Of a stretch of 5,072 nucleotides of DNA, positions 1-5,072 are shown piece by piece. The DNA comes from Elusimicrobiota bacterium. GTDB lineage: Bacteria > Elusimicrobiota > Endomicrobiia > Endomicrobiales > Endomicrobiaceae. A model generated the notes under the pieces. It searched no databases. It saw only the letters and a list, made by a program, of their open reading frames with translations, and was not told where the DNA came from. Location of the stretch: the NCBI GenBank assembly GCA_031282945.1, contig JAITCX010000068.1, forward strand, positions 1 through 5,072. Direction: 5' to 3'. The translations under genes were made by a program, and so were the position numbers. Numbering within the stretch: the first letter of the stretch is position 1; each line of letters starts with the position of its first letter.

Positions 1-594
1 TATGCGCTTTTAAACGGCGATCGCCTGACGGGCGTTACCTCTTTTTTTATAGAAAAAACTTTGGATACAGGTAAAATTTTATTGCAAAAGAGTTTGGAGA
101 TTTTGCCTTGCGATGATGCTAAAACGCTGTTTGAAAAGTTGGTAAATTTAGGCATAATTGTAATGGATGAGTCATTGGATTTATTAAAGACGCAAAATTT
201 CAAGACCTTTGTTCAAACAGGCGCAGTTTCTTTTGCGCCGGCTTTTAAAAAAAATGACGGTCTAATAAACTGGCGCTTGAGCGCGGCGGAAATTTGCAAT
301 AAAGTTAGGGCATTAGTTTTATGGCCGGGCGCTTGGGCATTTTTTTTAGGCCAAAAATTTTATGCAAAACGTTTGAAAATTGTCCGCGCTAAAATTATTG
401 AAAATGAAAGCGCCAATGAGGATTTTGGCGCCATAGATGATTTCAAAAAGCATGGGGGATTTAGCGTTTTGTGCGGCAGGGGTAAAATTTTAGTTGAGGC
501 CTTGCAGGTTGAAGGCAAAGGCATTTGCAAGGCATGGGATTTTTTGCAAGGCGCCAAAATATCAAAAGGCGATAAGTTGGGAAATATTTCTTAG
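1..594 (+). CDS. fmt: Methionyl-tRNA formyltransferase, C-terminal part (5' end outside window)
   Basis: This enzyme formylates the amino group of Met-tRNA(fMet) using 10-formyl-tetrahydrofolate, in the cytoplasm, to make the bacterial initiator tRNA. The frame is open from base 1, so the gene enters from the left edge; 197 residues are visible of a family length near 310. The first residues carry the end of the formyltransferase domain: TGVTSFFIEKTLDTG, whose LDTG Asp (codon 64-66) matches the catalytic Asp of the family Asn-His-Asp triad. The Asn and His lie upstream of the window. The Fmt C-terminal tRNA-binding domain follows: FAPAFKKNDGLINW, then SAAEICNKVRAL, LWPGAW, and near the end ILVEALQVEGKG and AWDFLQGAKI. 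A TTG at 61 is an internal Leu codon, not the start. The stop is TAG at 592-594. No strong terminator follows. Family assignment is secure. Confidence 0.95.
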   Translation, partial: YALLNGDRLTGVTSFFIEKTLDTGKILLQKSLEILPCDDAKTLFEKLVNLGIIVMDESLDLLKTQNFKTFVQTGAVSFAPAFKKNDGLINWRLSAAEICNKVRALVLWPGAWAFFLGQKFYAKRLKIVRAKIIENESANEDFGAIDDFKKHGGFSVLCGRGKILVEALQVEGKGICKAWDFLQGAKISKGDKLGNIS

Positions 595-648
595 ACGCGG
601 CCGGCGTTTGGCGCAGTCTTTAATTTTTATTTCTTTTGCCAAAAGAAA
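594..648 (+). other. Weak inverted repeats after fmt
   Basis: An A/T-only-rich inverted repeat pairs TTTCTTTT (630-637) with AAAAGAAA (641-648) around a 3-base loop; it has a single G:C pair and no following T run. Just before it, GAC..GCC (594-602) can pair with GGC..GTC (610-618), with an unpaired internal loop, followed by a T-rich stretch from 619. Either might give weak transcript termination or 3'-end protection for fmt, but neither is a convincing intrinsic terminator. Confidence 0.2.
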
Positions 649-664
649 ATGAAGGCGCAAATCA

Positions 665-693
665 TTGACTAAAGTCCCAAAAACATATAAAAT
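665..693 (+). promoter_or_regulatory. Candidate sigma70-type promoter for the DUF4912-branching enzyme operon
   Basis: TTGACT (665-670, five of six to TTGACA) is followed after exactly 17 bases by TAAAAT (688-693, five of six to TATAAT). An overlapping TATAAA at 686-691 would give 15-base spacing. Transcription would begin near 700, leaving a leader of roughly 130 nt before the DUF4912 start at 828. It lies in the only gap upstream of the operon and in the right orientation. The call rests on box match and spacing alone. Confidence 0.55.
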
Positions 694-743
694 TTGCCAA
701 CGCGTTAGTAGCCGCATTTATTGTATTAAGCTCTAAATTAATT

Positions 744-764
744 CAAAATTTATAAATAATTTTG
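744..764. repeat. AT-rich inverted repeat in the operon leader
   Basis: CAAAATT (744-750) and AATTTTG (758-764) form a perfect 7-bp inverted repeat around TATAAAT. It lies downstream of the promoter candidate and about 60 bp before the DUF4912 start. It could be a repressor-type operator or a weak RNA hairpin. In such an AT-rich stretch it could also be chance, and no known operator is recognised. Confidence 0.25.
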
Positions 765-816
765 TATTGTTAATGCGCTTTTGTACAAGGGTGAGGGTAT
801 TTATGCATTTTATAAA

Positions 817-823
817 GAGAGGA
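817..823 (+). promoter_or_regulatory. Ribosome binding site of the DUF4912 gene
   Basis: GAGAGGA sits 4 bases before the ATG at 828 and supports that start. A second ATG two codons later (834) would be at a longer spacing. A stronger GAGGG site at 793-797 lies upstream, but it serves an ATG at 803 in another frame (see findings). Confidence 0.6.
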
Positions 824-827
824 CGAA

Positions 828-1667
828 ATGTCTATGAATTCAGTTTTACCAGTTTCTTATGGGGATACAAAAATTGCTTTAATGCCGCGAGATCCGCTTT
901 GGATGTTTGTCTATTGGGAGATCTCTGACAGCGCTAAGCAATATTTTGCGCAGAAGTTTAGCGATGATTTTGTTGAAAACTCCCTTGCTTTAAGGGTTTA
1001 TGATGTTACCGACATTATTTTTGACGGCTCAAACGCCAATCGTTTTTTTGACATCCGCGTTAGCGATAGGTTGGAAAGTTGGTACATAAACGTTGGCGAA
1101 TTCAACCGCGTTTGGTGTGTTGATTTAGGCTATGTTTTAAAGGATGGGGGTTTTCAAACTATTACGCGTTCCAATGTTCTTGCTCTCCCTAGATACGGCG
1201 TATGTCCTGAGGAGGACACGCAATGGGCGTCTTATAAAATGTTTGACAATAATTTTATGGAAATTATTGGAAACACCTCAGCTTCTTTTGTGAACTTAAC
1301 GCATAAAGAATTTGAAACTGAGCAAACTTGGGGGGCAAAGCTAGATAATTCAAATTTATTTAAAACTCCCCTGCCTACCAGTAACTTTTTTGCAAAACCT
1401 TATAGACCTCCAATGAAAAAATCTAATGCAGAGGGCGGCGATCTTTTTTGGTTAAAGGCGGATGCGGAAATTATAATTTACGGCGCAACGTGTCCGGGAG
1501 CAAGCGTTACAATTTGCGGCAGGCCTGTGCCTCTTGAGGAAGACGGCTCATTTGCCACAAAGTTTTATCTGCCTGATTCAACGGAACATTATGTTGTTGA
1601 GGCGGTTTCGTCCAACGGTTCATATACAAAACGGATTCTTTTTGAAATTAATAAACAAACAAAGTAG
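828..1667 (+). CDS. DUF4912 domain protein, partner of the GH57 branching enzyme
   Basis: A 279-residue protein with no signal peptide or membrane segment, so probably cytoplasmic. The N-terminal half is the DUF4912 domain: LPVSYGDTKIALMPRDP (7-23) followed by LWMFVYWEI (24-32), the hallmark Arg-Asp-Pro plus Tyr-Trp-Glu block, then beta-rich sequence ending at PRYGVC (121-126) and a conserved-looking Trp133. Residues about 160-204 look like a low-complexity linker rich in Asn, Pro, Ser and Lys. The C-terminal part (205-279) reads as a small beta domain: DLFWLKADAEIIIYGATCPG, then VTICGRPVPLEEDGSF, resembling the Ig-like 'GATxPGAxVTVNGRPV' segments found in such proteins. The biochemical function of DUF4912 is not established. 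The gene is followed by the branching enzyme after 10 bp, which suggests a role in alpha-glucan storage: binding glucan or the enzyme. That role is inference. The domain call is from remembered motifs. Confidence 0.85.
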   Translation: MSMNSVLPVSYGDTKIALMPRDPLWMFVYWEISDSAKQYFAQKFSDDFVENSLALRVYDVTDIIFDGSNANRFFDIRVSDRLESWYINVGEFNRVWCVDLGYVLKDGGFQTITRSNVLALPRYGVCPEEDTQWASYKMFDNNFMEIIGNTSASFVNLTHKEFETEQTWGAKLDNSNLFKTPLPTSNFFAKPYRPPMKKSNAEGGDLFWLKADAEIIIYGATCPGASVTICGRPVPLEEDGSFATKFYLPDSTEHYVVEAVSSNGSYTKRILFEINKQTK

Positions 1668-1672
1668 GAGGG
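1666..1672 (+). promoter_or_regulatory. Strong ribosome binding site of the branching enzyme, overlapping the upstream stop codon
   Basis: AGGAGGG starts inside the TAG stop (1665-1667) of the DUF4912 gene and ends 5 bases before the ATG at 1678. This near-perfect anti-16S match fixes the start. The overlap means that ribosomes finishing the first gene sit on the initiation site of the second, so the two are likely translationally coupled. Confidence 0.85.
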
Positions 1673-1677
1673 TATTT

Positions 1678-3261
1678 ATGGAGGAAAAAGGATATTGGTG
1701 CCTGCAGCTGCATGCCCATTTGCCTTATGTTAGACATCCTGATTATAAGGATTTTTTAGAGGAGGATTGGCTTTACGAGGCTATTTCTGAAACATATATT
1801 CCATTGCTCTCCGTTTTTGAAAAACTTTATGAAGACAATATAGATTTTAGGCTTACGATGACCATTAGTCCAACGCTTGCTGGAATGCTTGCGGATCCGC
1901 TGTTAGAATCGCGGTATTGGACTCGTTTAAATTCGCATATAGAGCTTGCTCAAAAAGAATTGGAACGCACAAAAAATATTTCAGAGTTTAGGCCTGTGGC
2001 TCAAATGTATTATGACCGCTTTATTGAATGCAAAAGAATATGGGAAAGTTACGGCGGCAACATATTAAAAGGGTTTAAGAAATTTCAAGATTTAGGCAAA
2101 ATTGAAATAATTACATGCTGCGCAACGCATGGTTTGCTGCCTTTGATGTTGGACAAAAAAGCTCAAGCCGCTCAAATAAGCGTTGCCTGCAAAGATTATG
2201 AAAGGCATTTTGGACGCAGGCCGCGCGGCATTTGGCTGGCGGAATGCGCTTATGAGGTTGGAGTTGAGAAGTTTTTAAAAGACGAGGGCTTGAGATTTTT
2301 CTTTTTAGAGGCGCACGGGCTTTTATTTTCGCAGCCTCGTCCCAAATACGGCGTTTTTGCGCCGGTTTATTGTCCAAACGGGGTGGCGGCTTTTGCCCGC
2401 GACGTAGAAACGGCAAGTCAAGTTTGGAGCGCTGAAACGGGCTATCCGGGAGATCCCGATTACCGCGAATTCTACAGAGATTTGGGCTATGATTTAGACT
2501 ATGATTATGTCAAACCTTATTTGCACTCAGACGGCGTGCGCCGCAATACTGGGTTGAAGTACCACCGCATTACAGGCAAAGTTGCATTGGGCGACAAGAA
2601 GCCTTACAATCCTTGGAATGCGCGTGAAAAGGCCGCTCAGCATGCAGGCAACTTTTTATTTAACCGCACAAAGCAAGTTGAACATTTATCGGGTATTTTT
2701 GACAGAAAGCCTATTATTGTGTCAATGTATGACGCTGAGCTTTTTGGCCATTGGTGGTTTGAGGGGCCTTCCTTTATAAATTTCTTGTTTAGGAAAATGT
2801 ATTATGATCAAGATGTTGTAAAGCCGATTACGCCGATAGAATATTTAGACAAGTTTTCTGCAAATCAGGTGGCTCAGCCGGCCGCTTCCTCTTGGGGCGA
2901 CAAAGGCTATTATGAAGTTTGGTTAAACGGTTCAAATGATTATATATATAGGCATTTGCATAAAGCGGGTCAAAGGATGGACGAGCTGGCGAAAAAATTC
3001 CCAAATGCAGACGGCATATTGCGCCGCGCCTTAAATCAAGCGGCAAGAGAATTTTTGCTTGCGCAGTCTTCCGATTGGGCTTTTATAATGTCAACGGGAA
3101 CTATGGTTGAGTATGCGCATAAACGCACAAGAGATCATGTTCTAAATTTTACAAAGTTATATGATCAAATACAGGCTTCTAATATAGACGAGCAGCTTGT
3201 ATCGTATTTGGAGAATTATAATAATATTTTCCCAGAAATTGATTATCGCGCATATAAATAA
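1678..3261 (+). CDS. GH57 (DUF1957-type) 1,4-alpha-glucan branching enzyme
   Basis: The 527-residue protein should transfer alpha-1,4-glucan segments to 6-positions, making the branches of glycogen in the cytoplasm. The length fits the compact bacterial GH57 branching enzymes. GH57 motifs appear in order: LHAHLPYVRHP with His12 and His14; CCATHGLLPLM near 147-157; GIWLAECAY with nucleophile Glu189; SMYDAELFGHWWFEG with acid/base Asp352; and SSWGDKGYYEVWLN with Trp406 and Trp415, which line the acceptor groove in characterised relatives. Tyr231 lies in the region of the family's flexible active-site loop. The helical C-terminal domain runs from about 420. The ATG at 1678 is chosen because AGGAGGG precedes it; an in-frame ATG at 1534 would overlap the DUF4912 gene by 134 bp and lacks family similarity. 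All catalytic residues are intact. An amylase or 4-alpha-glucanotransferase activity is possible within GH57, but the YDAELFGHWW motif favours branching. It is a second glgB class, unrelated to GH13. Confidence 0.93.
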   Translation: MEEKGYWCLQLHAHLPYVRHPDYKDFLEEDWLYEAISETYIPLLSVFEKLYEDNIDFRLTMTISPTLAGMLADPLLESRYWTRLNSHIELAQKELERTKNISEFRPVAQMYYDRFIECKRIWESYGGNILKGFKKFQDLGKIEIITCCATHGLLPLMLDKKAQAAQISVACKDYERHFGRRPRGIWLAECAYEVGVEKFLKDEGLRFFFLEAHGLLFSQPRPKYGVFAPVYCPNGVAAFARDVETASQVWSAETGYPGDPDYREFYRDLGYDLDYDYVKPYLHSDGVRRNTGLKYHRITGKVALGDKKPYNPWNAREKAAQHAGNFLFNRTKQVEHLSGIFDRKPIIVSMYDAELFGHWWFEGPSFINFLFRKMYYDQDVVKPITPIEYLDKFSANQVAQPAASSWGDKGYYEVWLNGSNDYIYRHLHKAGQRMDELAKKFPNADGILRRALNQAAREFLLAQSSDWAFIMSTGTMVEYAHKRTRDHVLNFTKLYDQIQASNIDEQLVSYLENYNNIFPEIDYRAYK

Positions 3262-3271
3262 ATTCAAGCAA

Positions 3272-3303
3272 AAGTCCCAGCGGCGTAAGGATTTTTGGGG
3301 CTT
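3272..3303 (+). other. Hairpin after the branching enzyme gene
   Basis: AAGTCCCA (3272-3279) can pair with TGGGGCTT (3296-3303), an 8-bp stem with one G:U pair and a 16-base loop that itself holds a T run. It starts 10 bp after the stop codon. It may stabilise the transcript 3' end or assist the terminator 30 bp further on. It lacks a T tract after the stem, so it is not a terminator alone. Confidence 0.35.
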
Positions 3304-3331
3304 AGCTTGGCGCAATATAAAGAGTTAAGAG

Positions 3332-3366
3332 AAAAAATCCCTCTGCTATGCAGGGGGATTTTTTTT
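3332..3366 (+). terminator. Rho-independent terminator of the DUF4912-branching enzyme operon
   Basis: TCCCTCTGC (3338-3346) pairs with GCAGGGGGA (3350-3358) around a TAT loop, a 9-bp GC-rich stem with one G:U pair. It is flanked by A6 on the left and T8 (3359-3366) on the right, which extend the stem by A:T pairs. The T tract follows the stem directly on the + strand. The A run on the left makes it potentially bidirectional, although no converging gene is present. It separates the operon from the symporter gene. Confidence 0.92.
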
Positions 3367-3473
3367 GCAAAGTCAGACCGTCATGTCAAAATATTAAATT
3401 GCTTTCGGCGTTTTTATCTTTGAGAGTGGAGGGGTATTTTGAGGGAGCTGATTGTTTTTTTTGCCTGTGGAAG

Positions 3474-3503
3474 TTTAAAGAGTGAGATAAAAAAATGTAT
3501 AAT
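3474..3503 (+). promoter_or_regulatory. Candidate promoter of the AGCS symporter gene
   Basis: A perfect TATAAT (3498-3503) lies 79 bp before the symporter ATG. The best -35 element is TTTAAA (3474-3479), four of six to TTGACA, at 18-base spacing. Transcription would start near 3510, giving a leader of about 70 nt. It follows the terminator at 3332-3366, consistent with an independent transcription unit. The -10 box is strong and the -35 box is only fair. Confidence 0.55.
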
Positions 3504-3567
3504 AAAAGTCACGCCGCGGGCTTTGGGATTAATTGATTTTGGGCATTTTTTGGCGCGTGAGTTTACA

Positions 3568-3575
3568 GAGAGAGG
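3568..3575 (+). promoter_or_regulatory. Ribosome binding site of the symporter gene
   Basis: GAGAGAGG ends 6 bases before the ATG at 3582. It resembles the GAGAGGA used by the DUF4912 gene and supports this start, which also gives the expected N-terminal length for the family. Confidence 0.6.
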
Positions 3576-3581
3576 TTTTGG

Positions 3582-5066
3582 ATGCAGTGGTTTAATAGTT
3601 TTGCAGATGCGGTTGTTAGCTTAAGCGCTCATGTTCATGAGTTTTTATGGGGGACATGGTTTTTAGTATTGTTATTGGGGACGCATCTTTTTTTTACTTT
3701 TCGCACTGGGTTTATTCAAAAGAAAATTTTCTTAGGTATAAAGCTTTCAATTCAAAAAGATTCTCAAGGCGCTGGGGATGTTTCGCCTTTTGGCGCATTG
3801 ACTACGGCTTTAGCGGCGACGGTGGGAACTGCCAATATTGTAGGCGTTGCCACGGCAATAAATCTGGGCGGACCGGGGGCGGTTTTATGGATGTGGCTGA
3901 CTGGCGTTTTCGGCATTGCCACAAAATATGCGGAATCGCTTGTTGCGATAAAATACAGAGTAAAGACCTCGGATGGGACGATGCTTGGGGGGGCGATGTA
4001 TGCTTTGGAACGGCTTTCCATTTCGCTGTCTATTAATGATAAAGACAAACTCTCGGGATCGCTTAAGCGGCCGATAAAGCATAAAATTTCATTGAAGTTT
4101 TTAGGCGTTTTATTTGCATTTTTTGGCGCTATTGCGGCATTTGGAATTGGCAATGGGGTGCAGGCCAATGCTGTGGCTACAAATTTAGAATCTACTTTTA
4201 GCATTGTTCCTTGGTTATCGGGTTTAATCATTGCTATTTTAACAGGGCTTGTTATTATTGGCGGCGTCAAAAATATTTCTAAAGTTTGCGTAAAATTTGT
4301 TCCCACGATGGCTATAGTTTATTGTTTGAGTTGTTTTGTAATTCTTGCAATGAACATTCATTATATTTTCCCAGCTATAAAGTTGATAGTTGAAAGCGCT
4401 TTCACGCCGAGTGCGGCGGGGGGCGGTTTTGTGGGGGCTTCGGTGATTATGGCGATGCGTTTTGGGATTGCCAGAGGTTTATTTTCAAATGAATCGGGTA
4501 TGGGATCGGCGGCGATTATAGCGGCGGCGGCGAAGTCCAGAAATCCGTTTCGGCAGGCTTTAATATCCAGCACTGGAACTTTTTGGGACACGGTTGTTAT
4601 TTGTGCGATAACGGGATTAACTTTAGTGGCTAGCATTGTAGCTCATCCTACGTTAATTGGCGATCCGCAAAATGTGGATGGGGGTTTGCTTACGAATATA
4701 ATATTTTCGCAAATTCCATATATTGGACCGATTTGTTTAACTTTTGGGCTTTTGACTTTTGCTTTTTCCACGATTTTAGGGTGGTCTTATTATGGGGAAA
4801 AGTGCGCTGAATTTTTATTTGGCAAAAAGATAACTTTACCGTATAGAATAGCTTTTGTTATTGTAGTTTTTATTGGGGCGACAATTCCCTTAGATTTAGC
4901 GTGGGAGATGGCGGACTCTTTAAATGCATTGATGGTTATGCCCAATCTTGTGGCGATTTTATTATTGAGCAATTTGATATCCAAGGAGACGAAATATTAT
5001 TTAAAGGGCAATCACATTGACGAATTTGACACTGAACCCATTCCATTATATGAGGAGAAACGTTAA
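3582..5066 (+). CDS. Sodium:alanine/glycine symporter, AGCS family (AlsT/DagA type)
   Basis: A 494-residue integral inner-membrane protein that couples Na+ (or H+) entry to uptake of alanine, glycine or a related small amino acid. The family typically has about 11 membrane helices, and hydrophobic segments run throughout (first at about 21-40). Family signatures in order: SPFGALTTALAATVG (68-82) and NIVGVATAINLGGPGA (85-100); WMWLTGVFGIATKYAE (103-118); FGIGNGVQANAVA (187-199); GLFSNESGMGSA (299-310); TGTFWDTVV (341-349); and FAFSTILGWSYYGEKCAE (393-410). Oddities: Ala84 stands where the common consensus has Gly (VGTGN), and a Lys/Arg/Ser-rich stretch at about 144-172 is longer than usual before the LGVLFAFFGA helix. 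The acidic C-terminal tail ends EEKR. Glycine codons seem more often GGG than in the branching enzyme gene. The gene stands alone after a terminator. Substrate cannot be fixed from sequence; the family call is firm. Confidence 0.94.
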   Translation: MQWFNSFADAVVSLSAHVHEFLWGTWFLVLLLGTHLFFTFRTGFIQKKIFLGIKLSIQKDSQGAGDVSPFGALTTALAATVGTANIVGVATAINLGGPGAVLWMWLTGVFGIATKYAESLVAIKYRVKTSDGTMLGGAMYALERLSISLSINDKDKLSGSLKRPIKHKISLKFLGVLFAFFGAIAAFGIGNGVQANAVATNLESTFSIVPWLSGLIIAILTGLVIIGGVKNISKVCVKFVPTMAIVYCLSCFVILAMNIHYIFPAIKLIVESAFTPSAAGGGFVGASVIMAMRFGIARGLFSNESGMGSAAIIAAAAKSRNPFRQALISSTGTFWDTVVICAITGLTLVASIVAHPTLIGDPQNVDGGLLTNIIFSQIPYIGPICLTFGLLTFAFSTILGWSYYGEKCAEFLFGKKITLPYRIAFVIVVFIGATIPLDLAWEMADSLNALMVMPNLVAILLLSNLISKETKYYLKGNHIDEFDTEPIPLYEEKR

Positions 5067-5072
5067 GGGCTA

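Larger units (their letters stand above)
3262..3581. other. 320-bp intergenic region: terminator, then promoter of the symporter gene
   Basis: No convincing gene lies here. Reading left to right it contains a first hairpin (3272-3303), a strong intrinsic terminator (3332-3366), a ribosome-site-like GGAGGGG (3428-3434) opening a 61-codon TTG-initiated frame (3439-3624) of doubtful reality, a TATAAT promoter candidate (3474-3503) and the symporter's own ribosome binding site (3568-3575). The frame at 3439 has no recognisable similarity, contains the promoter boxes and runs out of frame into the symporter gene, so I do not annotate it as a gene. Confidence 0.6.

Noticed and set aside
594..630. 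Terminator for fmt at 594-618 with a T-rich tail
   Set aside because: The stem is two 3-bp helices split by an unpaired internal loop, and the T stretch is interrupted; too weak to call a terminator.
1534..1677. Possible 48-residue N-terminal extension of the branching enzyme from an ATG at 1534
   Set aside because: It overlaps the DUF4912 coding sequence in another frame and has no family similarity, while the ATG at 1678 has a near-perfect ribosome site and starts just before the first conserved GH57 motif.
2111..2416. Minus-strand open frame inside the branching enzyme gene
   Set aside because: It is antisense to the catalytic Glu189 region; its Arg/Lys/Pro-rich translation is a composition shadow without family similarity.
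671..3279. Shared 9-mer AAAGTCCCA at 671-679 and 3271-3279 as a possible repeat or regulatory element
   Set aside because: Dozens of 9-base matches are expected by chance in 5 kb, and the flanks do not match.
421..4135. Recurrent TTTTGGCGC word as a possible uptake or chromosome-organising motif
   Set aside because: Most of the few copies encode Phe-Gly-Ala in coding sequence; spacing is irregular and a genome-wide count would be needed to claim enrichment.
3764..4306. Long open frame on the minus strand inside the symporter gene, 180 codons
   Set aside because: It is antisense to a well-conserved AGCS coding region, has no recognisable domain, and is explained by the codon composition of the + strand gene.
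5052..5072. GAGGAG near the right edge as a ribosome site for a following gene
   Set aside because: No start codon follows at a workable distance within the window, and the bases simply encode the acidic EEKR tail of the symporter.
1..5072. CRISPR arrays, insertion sequences, tRNA or rRNA genes, toxin-antitoxin or defence modules
   Set aside because: I found no direct repeat arrays, transposase motifs, terminal inverted repeats, tRNA-like cloverleaf sequence or other such signatures on reading both strands.

Overview
The window is a bacterial chromosomal segment of moderate-to-low GC, with all recognisable genes on the + strand. It holds the 3' end of fmt (methionyl-tRNA formyltransferase), a DUF4912 protein, a GH57 (DUF1957-type) 1,4-alpha-glucan branching enzyme, and an AGCS-family sodium:alanine symporter. 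The style (AT-rich intergenic runs with frequent GGCGC words, Shine-Dalgarno-led genes, sigma70-like promoter boxes, and a DUF4912/GH57 pair beside a housekeeping gene) would suit an anaerobic gut or sediment bacterium. Elusimicrobiota is my best guess, but there is no rRNA or other phylogenetic marker, so this is weakly held. Anaerobic Firmicutes are an alternative.

Layout. Positions 1-594: fmt, entering from the left edge and lacking about its N-terminal third. Positions 595-827: a 233-bp gap with a good promoter candidate (TTGACT-N17-TAAAAT at 665-693), a few AT-rich inverted repeats and a leader of roughly 130 nt. Positions 828-3261: a tight two-gene operon. The stop codon of the DUF4912 gene lies at the edge of the ribosome binding site of the branching enzyme, only 10 bp before its ATG. 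Positions 3262-3581: a 320-bp gap with a possible first hairpin (3272-3303), a strong intrinsic terminator (3332-3366) and a TATAAT promoter candidate (3474-3503). Positions 3582-5066: the AGCS symporter as a separate transcription unit, ending 6 bp before the right edge.

How the genes work together. The branching enzyme keeps every GH57 catalytic motif (nucleophile Glu189, acid/base Asp352), so it should introduce alpha-1,6 branches into glycogen-like glucan. Its partner, the DUF4912 protein, has no established function. The tight coupling makes a role in glucan storage the obvious hypothesis. The symporter is separated from this operon by the terminator, and nothing in the sequence links it functionally to the operon. 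Fmt belongs to translation initiation and is probably only a neighbour.

I see no CRISPR array, mobile element, tRNA, rRNA or defence-like cassette. The points most worth following are the uncharacterised DUF4912 partner of the branching enzyme, an odd recurrence of strong ribosome-binding sites that open out-of-frame short ORFs running into the starts of two genes, and a basic insertion plus a signature substitution in the symporter.
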